DNA from: Isoetes taiwanensis
Lineage: Eukaryota; Streptophyta; Lycopodiopsida; Isoetales; Isoetaceae
Assembly: GCA_021234155.1 (NCBI GenBank)
Contig: JAJEKV010000211.1
Coordinates: forward strand, 808,001-872,000
Length of the DNA: 64,000 nt
Reading direction: 5' to 3'
Position 1 is the first letter of the stretch. Each line of letters opens with the position of its first letter. The notes under the pieces are model-generated. The model saw only the letters and a list, made by a program, of their open reading frames with translations. It was not told the DNA's origin and searched no databases. Position numbers and translations under genes: made by a program. Shown here piece after piece: positions 1-11,062 of this stretch.

Positions 1-3000
1 GGAAGACGATCAAGGTTCCTGGTATGGTGCAATAGAGACAGCTCTTGGCCATATATGTCAGGTATAGTATATATGGATTAGAATGTTTGCTTGTGAAAAT
101 TGTGTTGAAGTGTTTCATAGTGCCACATGGCATCAGCTAGGATGCAATGATGTGGCAAATAAGTTAGCATCTGATGTTAGGAATTGTTAAAGTTCGTTAT
201 GATACCCTCGTCTATAAAACATATAATCTACACTTTCTTTAATAATTTTGCTGTCTTTCTGTTTGCGCCATACCTCCTTTTGTTTCTTGCCATGTATCTT
301 GTTTGTCTTGCTGCCTACACAGCTCAATTTTAACAAATGCATTTTGTATGTCAATGACAGGTCAGTTTCTCCTAATGCTAACTACGTTCTCATTGTAGAA
401 TGCAGGCTCTAGGAAACATTATTGTGGAGGTAATGTGCAATCAATATGGATCACATGTTTTACGGCGCCTTCTTTTCGTGCTTAGTGGATTGAAGGATGA
501 GACTATGCGTAGGCCGCTGGAAAACAAGTTATTTGGAAATGCAACAGGTTCAATATCAATGGGCAAGAATCATGGCGGTTTTCCAAGGATTCTTGAGGTT
601 CTGACAAGCAAGATCTTGGAAGCTGCAAAAGGCACCATTGCCTTGCTTAGGACTGACTCATCTGCAGGGCCTGTGTTGCAGGTATAGTGATATTTTGTGA
701 AATGTAGACAGAACCTGTTGTCCAGTTATTTCAAAATTTGGGACTCAACAGCTGTGCGGTCTTGCAGACACTATTGAAAGTGCTTAAGGAAGATGAGGAA
801 AGATCGATCCACGTGGTTTCCGTAGCTTTGGGTGGTGCTTACGAAAACTGTCTTAAGGAGGGAAAGGTTCTGGAGGGAGTTGATTTTAATATGGTGCTGA
901 AGCTAATGGAGGATCGTAATGGAAGTCATTTGGTGGAAGTAAGTCCAGGACTTTAGCATCATATTGTGTTCCTGGCATCTGTTTTTCTCTTTTCTCCATT
1001 TTAAGCCACTTCTGTTTGACCTTCATAGGCAATCTTGGAATTTATATCAGATTGTCTTTACTTGGAGATATTTCAACGTTTCTTCCGTCATCATCTGCTG
1101 CAATTATCGCTTCACCAAATTTCAAATTTTGTAGTGCAAACGCTAATTGCTGCTGCAAGAGACGAAGGACAGGTGATGGGTCCTGTCCTTGTATGGTATA
1201 TTACTTGGGGAAAGCTGCTGACTCTGCTTGGTTGGCCTATATTTTACCCTTTAAGATTCTGATCTGTGCATGGCATGATATTCAGGTCAGTATGATGTTT
1301 GAGGAACTTGAGGCTTCCTTTTCTGAACTTGTTGAAAATCGTAGATCGGGCATTGTAGCCAGTCTTCTGGCTGCCTGTAGCCGGTTCGACTTTAAAAAAC
1401 GAGAGGTACATAGATATATGCTGCTTCATATAGGTTTTTGTTCACAGGAACAGTTGTAGCTTCATTTCAAGCTTTCAGACATTGTCTTTAAAGCTTTAAT
1501 GTTTACACTTGGCAGGCTTCACGAGCTTTAGCACATGCATTCAATCCAGAAAAGGTGGCATCATTTAATTTGGTACCACGACTGTTGTTTCTCGAACAAT
1601 ATGCATCTTTTGGTAGTGACAAAGTAGCTTGGAAGCCTCTATTTGGCTCAAAAATGTCAGTACTAGGATGCGCCATGCTCCAGATAGTTTTTGGTTTCCC
1701 ACAGGTAGATACTAATCATATTTAATGTCATTATCATTTCTAATGCTTACTATTTTGATGAACAGGATCATGCCCCTAAAAATAATTATTTACTGATATG
1801 ATTCTCCTTTTAGTCATCGTATCCGTAGCATTTGAGATATCAGTCAATGTTGTAAGTGGGGAGATCATAGTCGTTTGCATAAGTTCATAGAGATCTCCAG
1901 GGATAAATAAGAGTAAGGTGTAACCTCCAAATTATATCCAATGCAGAATTAATAAAGGTCCATTACGTAGAACAAGTGACTCTGCCTTTTGTGTGGGAGA
2001 TCATGTCCATTGACTCTGCCTTTTGTATGGTAATTCATGTCCATTAACGGCTTCCGTAATTGGAATAATAGGAGAATTATATGATAATTGAAAAGAACCT
2101 AAAAGACAGCCAGCTACTGCAAGTTTCGCACTAGGATTGATATGATCCTCCCCTGGCTGTATATTTGGGACACTTGTGATCATGAATATTCTTTGGATTT
2201 CTTGTTTTCTGGAATCATAAGGGTAAGAGATCCATCATTTTCTGTTCTCAGGAATTTATTCAACAATTCAGCACAAGCTTTGCACAAATAGAGCCCCATG
2301 GAGTGCTTGAAACAGCCAAGGACAAGGGTGGCAGTCATGTTTTGGAAGCATTTCTTAAGAGCTCTGTGCCAGCCAAGTTGAAATACCGCACTGTTGAGAA
2401 GTATGTTGCTGTATATTAGCTATATACTTTGCTCGTAATTTTTCATGGAAATATAACTATTTGTGGGCTCCAGATTAAAAGGAAAATTTGCAGAGCTGGC
2501 AATGCATAGGCTGTATTACCATGTTGTGGACAGATGCTATGCTGCAGGAGATTTTAAATTACGAACATTAATCGTATCAGAGCTTGCCACAATTGTTCCG
2601 GAATTGTGCAAGCTGAAACATGGGCCCTATCTTGTAAATAAATGCGATCTAACAAGGTAAAGTTTGCTGTATAAATGATTCTGCAGTTTTTGTTGCGATC
2701 TAAATCTTTAATTATCAATGTTCAGGTATGCAAAGGCCCCTCAAGAATGGAAATCAAAGCAGATGTCAAGACAGAATAAACGTGAACAGTTCGATGCATT
2801 GTTCAGTTCAGAAAACATGGCAGATGTGGAGCTTGATAATGCTGGGACGACACAGACAAATGAAAAGGTCAAGAATTTTGGTCGCCAAACTTGGGATAAT
2901 GAAGAAAAACAAGAAGAGCAAAATGGTGGCATTGATAGAAGAGATGATAAGCGCTCGAAGGCATTGCCAAATGGTGCAGTGTTGATAGAACCCACAGGAG

Positions 3001-3194
3001 TTCAGAGTAAAAGAAAAAGAAAACGCCGGGGTTTAGATGCTGAGAAACGGAAAGTGAAACGAGTACACGAGCTTGAGGGTGCATTGTCTTTGTTACATTT
3101 TTCCTCAAAGAGGCCCTTGACTTGCAAGGTGAAGGAAAACCACATTAAGGACAAAAAACGCAAAGTGGAGCTCGGTTCTTCATTTATTTCTTGA
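1..3194 (+). CDS. PUM23: Pumilio-repeat nucleolar protein, PUM23/NOP9-like (5' partial, nine exons)
   Basis: Exons read from splice sites and frame continuity: <1-61, 406-681, 768-938, 1029-1172, 1286-1405, 1516-1704, 2252-2400, 2474-2656, 2726-3194. All introns are GT-AG, and about 586 residues are present with the N-terminus off the window. PUF-type helical repeats are visible (CNQYGSHVLRRLL, GGSHVLEAFL, MEDRNGSHLVE). Near the C-terminus come KLKHGPYLV and PQEWKSKQ, which I associate with the plant APUM23/yeast Nop9 branch rather than cytoplasmic Pumilios. The tail is Lys/Arg rich (SKRKRKRRG, AEKRKVKR), consistent with nucleolar targeting. Nop9/APUM23 proteins bind pre-rRNA and act in small-subunit processing (family knowledge). 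The sixth exon begins without an ATG and is easily missed. No frame break was seen; the subfamily call is by motif memory. Confidence 0.88.
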
Positions 3195-4070
3195 TACTGT
3201 AAGCGAATTGTGATGCAATCAAATATAAAGCCTAAGACAAAGTCAAGCAGCACTGTCTATGAAATTCGCTGTGGCTTGGAGTTAATTATGGTGTACTTGC
3301 AATGCAAAACTAATCTTAAGCCTCGTCTCCACAGAAATACACAGAAATACAAAACAAATATACTCCAAAAGAAATTATTCTTTTATCTAGGTTATAACAA
3401 CTCCAACCAATGCCCAATGTTATGGAATCTAAATGGGACGTAGGGGAAAATTGAGCGCATTTTGTCGGTGCTGAAAACCTACCATTTAGGCCAACAACTA
3501 CAACGAATAAACTCCGGCAGAAATGCATCTGTTTATCTCAGTGTCATTTATGCACTTCCTGATCTGTCATCCTCATAGTCGAGTGAGGGCAATCTTAGAA
3601 AACCTTTACAAATTCACTATATGCAACATCTGTGGTAGTTTACGCCAAAACAAAAAATCCTCACCTGCTTCTACTGGTGAAAGTCTAGCACTGTACATAT
3701 AAACAAATGTTGACAAATGAGAAATGTCGCTGAAGCTGTTTGCCCTGCAGATCTTTGTGGATTTTCATTTTATTTGACAAATGATAAATGTCGCTGAAGC
3801 TATTTGCCCAACAAATAAATGATCTTTGTGGATTTTGATTCTATTTCTCCAACGGACATTGTTACTGCAAAAAATTCACCAAATATGGCCGCTTCCCTCA
3901 GAAACTTCATTCACTGGTACTCAGTTCCAAAGACTTTGGCAAAACAAAAGGGCTTCTAATATTTGGTGAAGCTTAGCACTAACATATACTGACAAAATGA
4001 AATGTCATTAAAGCTTTTTTGTGGCATTTATATTCTTTTTTTCCATCAAAGATTTACAGCATCAAATCCA
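3195..4070. other. Intergenic space between two convergent genes
   Basis: AT-rich sequence holding the presumed 3' UTRs of the Pumilio gene (+) and the zinc-finger gene (-). The stop codons are 876 bp apart. Apart from the local duplication at 3711-3846 I see no coding signal. Confidence 0.6.
3711..3846. repeat. Tandem duplication, about 65-72 bp unit
   Basis: Positions 3711-3774 and 3775-3846 share the order ACAAATGA-AAATGTCGCTGAAGCT, TTTGCCC, then GATCTTTGTGGATTTT, with an 8-10 bp length difference. A weaker third half-copy (TGACAAAATGAAATGTC) lies near 3990. Confidence 0.8.
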
Positions 4071-5180
4071 TCAAACATAACATCTTCCTCCACAAGTTGG
4101 ACATAATACTTTGCCAGAGCCACCACAACCTGCAAGAGAACCAAACTTTCAGTGAAAACTGGGATTTTAGAAACCAAATCCAAGCAGCAAGATGTTTTTA
4201 TTCTCCCAAAATTCTAGCTCTTACTGTATTGAAGCGGAATAGAAAATCTTTTCCTAGCAACTATATTTTTCTCTTATAAATCTTCCTGTTACACATGAGA
4301 TTTTCTGTAAATAGCGTCAGACAAAATCCATGATACTATCTATAGCTTGGGCATTATACTTCAAAAGTCTCATTGGATTGAAAACTACAGAATAAATGGT
4401 GATTTCTGTACATGAAACAACTTTTTGTTTTCTGTTCACTTACCAAGACACTTTACTTGGACAATAATTCCTTGGCTCTCCAATACAGGATCAACATACA
4501 GCCCAGTTTCCTTGCATGTGGCACATAGCACACTTCCAGCTGCTTCACACTGAGGACATATTATCTTGCCAGCCAAATTATCAACTCTCACAGACGAGCT
4601 GTTGTAAGCTTTTCTTGTTTCCTACAAAACCAATAAGGCAGATTCCATATTGGATTAAGGAACTACTCGAGATAATTAATCACTGAAATTAAATTGAATC
4701 CTAAAGTAGTTGAATGGTCTCCTGATGTTAAAGCCCCTTACAGGTTGCATAGGTATTTGCACAAAAACTATGGAATGTATCAGCACCATTAGGGAATTGT
4801 TACTACTTCACGTTTAACACAAACTAAATGCATGCATGGTTTTCTTTTGCAGCTATTACAATGATAAATATGGGTTTGAAAAAAAATCACTATCCCGACC
4901 AATAATTACTGGTAATGAAGACTTTATTTTCCAAGAGAGAGCAGAGTCTGAGCATCTGGCCTAGATCAAGTGGATCGGAGAATCTTACAGAATTGCTGCT
5001 TATCTAATGTTTGATACGAACTAAATGCATGATCTTTTTCTAGCCATTAGAATGCTGGTAATGGATACTTACTTTCCAAGGGATAGCGCCGTTGGTAAAA
5101 GCTGAGCATCTGACTGGCTGCGCCGCAAATGGCGCTTTGATCATCAAAGACGAGGCCACAAGTCCGGATTGTAAAGCCAT
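4071..5180 (-). CDS. Plastid DnaJ-type zinc-finger protein (BSD2/PSA2-like family), three exons
   Basis: Minus-strand exons 5180-5073, 4621-4444 and 4129-4071 join in frame to a 114-residue protein; donors are GTAAGT and acceptors are TTGTAG and TTGCAG. Residues 1-36 (start MALQSGLVASSLMIK) are Ser/Ala rich and basic without acidic residues, as in a chloroplast transit peptide. The rest carries four Cys pairs of the DnaJ cysteine-rich type: CPQCEAAG, CATCKETG, CLGCGGSG, CPTCGGRC. No J domain is present. Small plastid proteins of this kind act as chaperones or disulfide reductases in Rubisco and photosystem assembly (family knowledge); which one this is cannot be told. Codon continuity across both introns and the canonical splice signals support a live gene. 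The fourth motif ends in Cys instead of Gly, next to the stop. Confidence 0.87.
4811..5116. repeat. Local duplication copying the exon-1 donor region of the zinc-finger gene
   Basis: 4811-4962 and 5006-5116 share the order ACTAAATGCATG, TTTTCT..AGC, ATTA.AATG, CTGGTAATG, TTTTCCAAG and GAGCATCTG. The upstream copy is decayed and no longer carries a GTAAGT donor, so only the 5073 donor looks usable. Confidence 0.6.
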
Positions 5181-5314
5181 ATTTGGACTGGAATTCCTCT
5201 CAAAAATTTTGAAAGGCCATTATGTTAAAGATATTTTAGTGTTCCGAGAATATGCCCATCCAATGGATTACTGCAGACCACATAGGAAATGTATTGGACG
5301 TACATTGAAGAATA

Positions 5315-5480
5315 ATAAAATAGAATAGAATAGAATAGAATTGTTTTTATCGTCCACGGAGACCAATCGGCCTATGGGACCCAATACAAAAAGCGCAGCA
5401 GTCACATTACTGCCCGGATTAAAAAACCCCCGCCCCGAAGGGTTTTCGAGGGAAAACAAACAAAACAAAGTGCTGCACAC
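5315..5480 (-). mobile_element. 3' end of a small retroposon with pentanucleotide tail and ENE-like hairpin
   Basis: On the minus strand the stretch runs hairpin, AATCCGGG, about 70 bp, GGTCTCCGTGGACG, ATAAAAACAA and then a (TTCTA)n tail at 5319-5340. A related minus-strand copy with a (TTCC)n tail lies at 63511-63720. A conserved 3' end followed by variable microsatellite tails is typical of some non-LTR retroposons or SINEs (inference). The 5' boundary is not visible. Confidence 0.6.
5393..5478 (-). ncRNA. ENE-like RNA stem-loop with U-rich internal loop (copy 1, weakest)
   Basis: On the minus strand the outer arms GTGCAGCA (5478-5471) and TGCTGCGC (5400-5393) pair with one G-U. An inner stem CCCTCG/CGGGGG closes CCC-TTCG-GGG, a stable UUCG tetraloop. 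T-rich tracts (TTTGTTTT and TTTTTT) face each other between the stems. The 5' GGG of the other copies is lost here. Confidence 0.5.
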
Positions 5481-5639
5481 GAAGGGTTGCCCTCTGGTGG
5501 CCCTGAGAATGTGTTTACATATTTTTTGTCATGTTGATTGAGGTGCGGATTGGTTGTTAGTGGTTGTTTTTGGTTGCCCGAAGGGATAAACCTTGTTTGA
5601 TGGTTGGTTGGGAATATTATTTGGCAGGTCATATTGAAG

Positions 5640-8040
5640 AATATCTTTTTTATTCTTGCATCATTTAGAGCAATATTTCTGAACTTTTATTTTTCTTTTT
5701 TGCTATTTTTTCCTTTAGTGTATTCTTTGCTTTTGAGATATACAGTTTTTTCCTACATGTTTGCCAAATGTTAACCATCTTCAGATGTTTAGAATTCAGA
5801 TAGCTGAAATTAGGGAACGACCACCTTTTTGGTCCCCTTTTCTCCTTATAGATTATTTTTGCAATGCCAATGTTGATGTTAAATTGGAAGCATCACCTAC
5901 GTTATTTAAAGTGGTTGTTTTGTTTGTAGTGTCTCTTCCCTTTTTGACGACATTTCTAGCCCTTCATTTATATTTAGGCAGCACCACCTGCCGCTAAGTC
6001 CCCTCAGAAGATAAATCCCTTTGTGGAGAAGACCTCACGTGAAGAGGTACCTGAGGTACCTTGTTGTCAGATGTAAAAAGAGAGGTAACAACGTACCGAG
6101 GGGGTCCATGCTTTTTTGGATGTGGCACCTGTTTCAGTACTTCTAGGAGAGAGGGCTTCACAATTGTGACCTCTTCCCAAGTTCATACTTTTTGTTAATG
6201 CGCCATTTATTGCCATGAGTTTCCATACTCCGCGGTTCTAGATTAAGCTCTTTGGCTTTTCAATTAACTGGCGCCATTAATCCTTCCATTTTCAAAGTGG
6301 AAAGCATTTTGATAAGCTTTAGTGGAAATTTAAAGCTGTACTTCCTACTCTTTATTGTTAATCCCTTAGGTATGCCCATGTTGGCTGAGATGGCGACACG
6401 GATTCTAGGACCTTAGCAATAGAATGTGGAACCTTAGCAATAGTGCCCAAAGTATTTGAGATGGTTTTAGAAATTTTGGCATTAACATGTCTGTTGGCAT
6501 GTATTCAATCTCAAACCAATAAGGTAATTTGATGGCTGACATTTGGTTAGGAGAGAAGCAACCAAGTGTAGAACTGATAAAGGATGAAGTCCTCTACAAA
6601 TGTATCCACTATCAAACATGGTCAGGAAGAAGTTGCCCCTTAATGCACTTAAAAGATTAATGTTGAGGCAATTTAGCTTCTCCGGATGTGTTAATAGTCA
6701 TCTGTCTAGCCTGCGAAAATCTAGGAAGTCCTTGTGAAGAAGCCTACAACTAAGCATAACACCAGACTCTCTAAATTTCATGCAAAAATATTGGTTGAGT
6801 TCCATCACTGCATTCCATTATTTTTGTACATTGAAGGCATGGTTGTATCATGTGAGAATCCCCTTTCTACCATACTCAATGCCCTCGCATTTTATATTTT
6901 CTCATTTGAGCCAGACTATAAAGTTTTGTAGCGTCCTTGTAAGTTGCATGTATTTCTAATGTTTATGAGGGTTGCAATTGCCTAGCCATTATCTCACATT
7001 GCATACACTTTACAATATGGAAAGAGAATGCAAATAAGAGATGCGACAAAATGAAAAATGACGGAGCGCCCTAACTAGGGCGGCGGCGGCGGCCGCCCGA
7101 CCATAGTCTTCAATACTGTGCAGGTCCGATTGTTGGAAGAGAGTTTGCCCTTCTCGCTCTCTTCGGGAAGCTTTGGCGTAGTTGGAGGTTTCTTTTTTCC
7201 ATTTCTTGTGGCGGATTTGCAGAGAGGCAGGATAGGATGGGGTATGGCTGCTACTTCCAACTCCCTCTCTTAGCGTCGGCACTTGATCTGGTAGGGGACT
7301 TTAAGCATTTGTCATTTGCGTTTCTGTGTTTAGGCAGAACTAGACTAGTAATCAGCTCCTGTTCTTGGCTGATGCTAGAGCACATAGATGCTACTTAGCT
7401 TGATTTTTCAGATTTGGATATGTCATTCATTCTATCATGTTTGGTGTTGGCTTAATTTCCTGTTGCACTCTCACTGCAACCTGAAGGCCGCACTCACTGT
7501 GGTTATGTCTGCACTCATTGCAGCATGTCTCCATGGCAGAGGAGGACATAGAATGGCTTATTTTTGTTCTTCTGTGTTGATTGCTTGGTATCACCTATGG
7601 GTTTTTTTCCCCTTCTCTATCCCAGCTAGAGAGGATGACATGGTAATCTGTACATGGCAGATTGGTAAAGCAAGAAATACAGGACGCAAACAGGACGGGA
7701 GACCTGCGTCTCTTGTAGCTGCAACTCATATACTGTTTAAATGGTAATGTCTTCAAATCTTTTGGGTGTGCTTCAGGAGGCGAGATATTATTGAAATAGA
7801 TATTTTGTTCATTTGCAACTCCTATTTGTCATGTCGGGTAGCCAGGGGATGTGGGGTCTGCAAACATTTTACCGAGGCTTCTCTGGGAAATTTCCATGAG
7901 AATTGTGATTGGCTTTCTCCCGTAGCATTCAAAACTGTTAAATATATGTTTCTTTGCCTTGAAGCTCTACATGGAAAGAGTATCCTAGTCTATAGTACCT
8001 TTATTGTAGAGAAGAGGTTGAGGCAGATATACTAGTGGAG
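5640..8040. other. AT-rich stretch without a recognisable gene
   Basis: I see no family-level coding signal. Two local items: an exon-like open stretch at 5978-6046 with an upstream TTTAG and downstream GTACCT, encoding a peptide with KSPQKINPFVEK that I do not recognise; and a GC-rich patch at 7075-7160 with a GGC run (7079-7093), possibly a promoter or first-exon remnant. The short ORFs in between have no supporting motif. Confidence 0.5.
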
Positions 8041-8459
8041 TAGCGGGTTGCTCTAGTATTGGAGGGAGCTCTTGGAGAAAGGCCTATAGTACCTTGCTAG
8101 TGGGAAGGCAGTTGGCAATCTTGCCTAGTACAATGCTATTTCTGCTTAAAATCTTGCGGGTTGGGCTTCTTGGTAGCGGAGTACATTTCTGGAAGAGCAA
8201 GTCAGCCTCTATAGTACTGCTAGTAGGAGAAGAAGGCAGAGCTTCAGGCGTTCTCATACTATCCTGCGCGACTTGTAGTCATATCTTATTCTTCTAGGTA
8301 TTCCTTAAAGATTCTTGAGGATCTTGAGGAATAATTTTTTTGATTGCACTCTACAAGTGCTATTACCTTCCATAGTACCTACAAGAGCTGGGAAGAAGGC
8401 CACGCCCTCTAGTCTTTGGAAGAACTAAAAGGCGGGGAGGAGCATATCATTTTTGAGGG

Positions 8460-8684
8460 GATGAAGAAGAGGTTGAGAACCTTGAGCATAGTACGTGGAC
8501 TTGATCTTAGGGTAGTTTTTCAGTTTGATGGCTGCATGTATTTTTTTGTGACAATTCTTTCTATCTGGTGACCAAGATCATTGTATACTTCCTATCTGGC
8601 CTATTGTGGAGCCACAAGAAGGTCATGTACCATTTTTATATTAATCAAAAATTCTTACCCTCAAAAAAAAAAAAAAAAAAAAAG
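8460..8684 (+). mobile_element. Retroposon 3' end with 22-nt poly(A)
   Basis: A run of 22 A (8663-8684) follows a non-coding stretch ending TATTAATCAAAAATTC. Upstream (about 7970-8460) the phrase CTATAGTACC recurs. This fits the 3' end of a LINE-like element or a processed transcript. No ORF or target-site duplication could be defined. Confidence 0.45.
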
Positions 8685-9009
8685 AGATGCCCTATTTGAT
8701 AATCAATGAGGTAAAATGGGCCAACTCAGCTAAAAAATTAACAGCTCAAAAATCTGCTGCCAGGTCGTTAGAAAGAATGGAAACACAATCTCTGCTTGGC
8801 TGATGAGACACCAATTTGATAGACAAATCACATTCGTTCCAATGGGTTTGGAGATAAAGGAATGACAAAAGTAGCAACCCAATTGTGGGGGGTATTCATG
8901 ATAGCCAGTGGGTAATACAGAAACATTTTTCCCATGTTGTTAAGAAGTGCACTGATTTCGGCTAGCTCGGCAAGAGTTGTTGAGCCGCTTAGGAACCGAC
9001 AGTTTTTGA

Positions 9010-9392
9010 CTGAGTACAATCTATAGAATAGCTAATTTCCAGTATTCTGTGCCTTCCGAATCAGAACCTTTTGAGCCTCTATTGAGTGCTGCCCATACGT
9101 CAAGGTTGTCGATGAAGTCATCCAGCTTGTTCCACATCAGTATCTTCCTCGTCTTCGTATCTTAAGGCACTACATCAGCCAGCATTGGTACCTGCCCTGG
9201 ATTTTCGATCATGCCGTTGACTATTTCCAAGGAGTGCTGCTTGTCGTACCGTCTGCTGACATAAATAGCTTTAGTGGACCTGAAAAGCCTATCGACGTGG
9301 ATGGGATGGGTGAAGTTAAGGCCCAGTGGATACTTGTTTGCATATTTTAAAAATGCACTCGTTCCCTCAAAAAAAATAAAAATAAAAAGCAA
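9010..9392 (-). pseudogene. Unidentified decayed coding sequence
   Basis: The minus strand is open from 9392 to 9162, including IHVDRLFRSTKAIYVSRR and VNGMIENPGQVPML. After a TAA it continues in the same frame with KILMWNKLDDFIDNLDVW. The amino-acid texture is protein-like, but I recognise no family. It could be a transposon ORF remnant. Confidence 0.4.
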
Positions 9393-9399
9393 AAAGGCA

Positions 9400-9956
9400 C
9401 GCCAGATGCCATAGAAAATAAAGGCGCAGGATAATTAGGACAAGGTGGTTGGATACCAAAAGATAATTGAATTGTTTTTTACGTTTTTTCAAATCATTTG
9501 AAAGCCTAACCCTGTGTTTAAGGAACCAGTATTTCCTAGTTTTGGAAGGGCAGGATATGAGGTTGTTGTAGCCGTCTTTGTCTTTGGTTGTGTTATAAAG
9601 ATTTTTCATAATGTCTTTGAATTTCATTTGCCTTTTTCTTGCATTTGGTCTCTTCTAAGATGTCGACATGGAAGTTTCTTTCTTAGGGTTTGTGCTTGTC
9701 GATGTCTACTGCCATTTGAGATTTGATTTTGCTTTGTGTTGTTTGTACTTGGTTAATAGGTTTGTAATTTGTCCCACGCATTTCTTGTTGTTCTTATTGC
9801 ACGTTAGCAGTATCTCTTTATCGTAAGTTTTATTTTACATGCGCCATTGTTAGTTGTATTAGAGTTGTTTTGACATGTAAATATTTTTGTTATTTCTTTT
9901 TTCTCTACCTTTGGTTTTGGTGTAGGATTTGAGATTGAGATCAATTTTATACTGTA
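9400..9956. other. No feature seen
   Basis: AT-rich sequence with no coding, tRNA or repeat signal that I can support. Confidence 0.4.
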
Positions 9957-11062
9957 TTATGTTAAACAGTTTAGCATTTTGAATAGTTCAACATATATGA
10001 AAAATATGGAAATCGGTGTGCAATATGGAAGTCGGTAGATGGTGATGCCCTCTAAGACGCTTGCACGATGTTGTATTCCTTGTTTTTTTGTTATGATAAC
10101 AAAAAAACAAGGAATACAAAATAGAACTCCAAGGCCCATCGCAATAATTACAATGGCAGTTCTGCTGAAATAAACTCCATGCTTCCAAGAACAACTTCCC
10201 AATGGTCTGCCACATAGATGAGGATTATGTTCAAATGAATTAGAACCAAATTTTTTCTCAAGAGAAGAAGGAATATACCTTTCAGCTTGTTATTTGCAAC
10301 ATCAAACACCTTGAAAGAGGTTAGATTTCCAAGCTCGGAAGAAATGACTCCTGTGAGGTTGTTTCTTGAAAGATCAAGCACCTGCAAATTAACAAGCTTG
10401 GCAAGTGTAGGGGGATATCACTGCCCAAGGAATTTCCTTCCAAGTGTAGCTCAACAAGCTGTGTCAACAACCCTAGCTCAGAAGGAATAGAACCATCCAA
10501 GGTCTAGGTACATAAGCCTCTTACAACCAACGAGCGCCTCAGGTATGTTGCCTGATAGTGCATTGCCGTTCAAGTTTAACTTCTGCAAACTTGAAAGATT
10601 TCCAATCTCCTTTGGTACAGTCCCCTCTATCTTGGTGTGTTCTATTTCTAGAATAGAAAAAGCAGTGCAGTTACCAAATTCACTAGGAATATCACCAGTT
10701 AATGAATTATTTGAAAGAAAAAGTGTAGATAGTTGCACTAAAGCACCCAAAGTTGCAGGTATTTTCCCAATGAACATATTCCGTCTCAAGTCTAGCACTT
10801 GCAAGTTCGAAAGTTGACTCAATCCAATATATATACTACCGTTTAAACGGTTATTTGCAAGGGACAGTACTTGAAGATTCAAAAGTCCTGTAAAAGTATC
10901 TGGAATGTTTCCTGACAGATTTTGGTTGCTAGCATCGAACAAGTCCAAAGAACTACATTGGCCTATAGAAAGAGGTATCAGGCCTGAAAGTCCATTGTCA
11001 CTTAAATCAAGTCCTCTAAGTCTTTGAAGAGAACCTAGCTGTGATAGAATCACATGTGTCAT
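9957..11062 (-). pseudogene. LRR receptor-like kinase pseudogene (ectodomain and TM only)
   Basis: Minus-strand translation from 11062 gives about seven plant-type leucine-rich repeats (LRGLDLSDNGLSGLIP, LQVLSLANNRLNGSI, LSTLFLSNNSLTGDIP). A frameshift near 10500 moves the frame to GSIPSELG. A second near 10425 leads to LAKLVNLQVLDLSRNNLTG, and a third near 10275 leads to NPHLCGRPLGSCS, the LCG cap typical of LRR-RLKs. A hydrophobic segment TAIVIIAMGLGVLFCIP followed by KK (about 10160-10085) is the membrane anchor. Homology fades after about 60 further codons and there is no kinase domain. With at least three frameshifts and the kinase missing, this is a dead fragment. Confidence 0.9.
10071..10119. 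repeat. Perfect 24-bp inverted repeat with 1-nt centre
   Basis: Arms 10071-10094 and 10096-10119 are exact reverse complements around G10095; the outer end is TTGTATTCCTTG. It overlaps the membrane-anchor coding of the RLK pseudogene. Confidence 0.95.
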
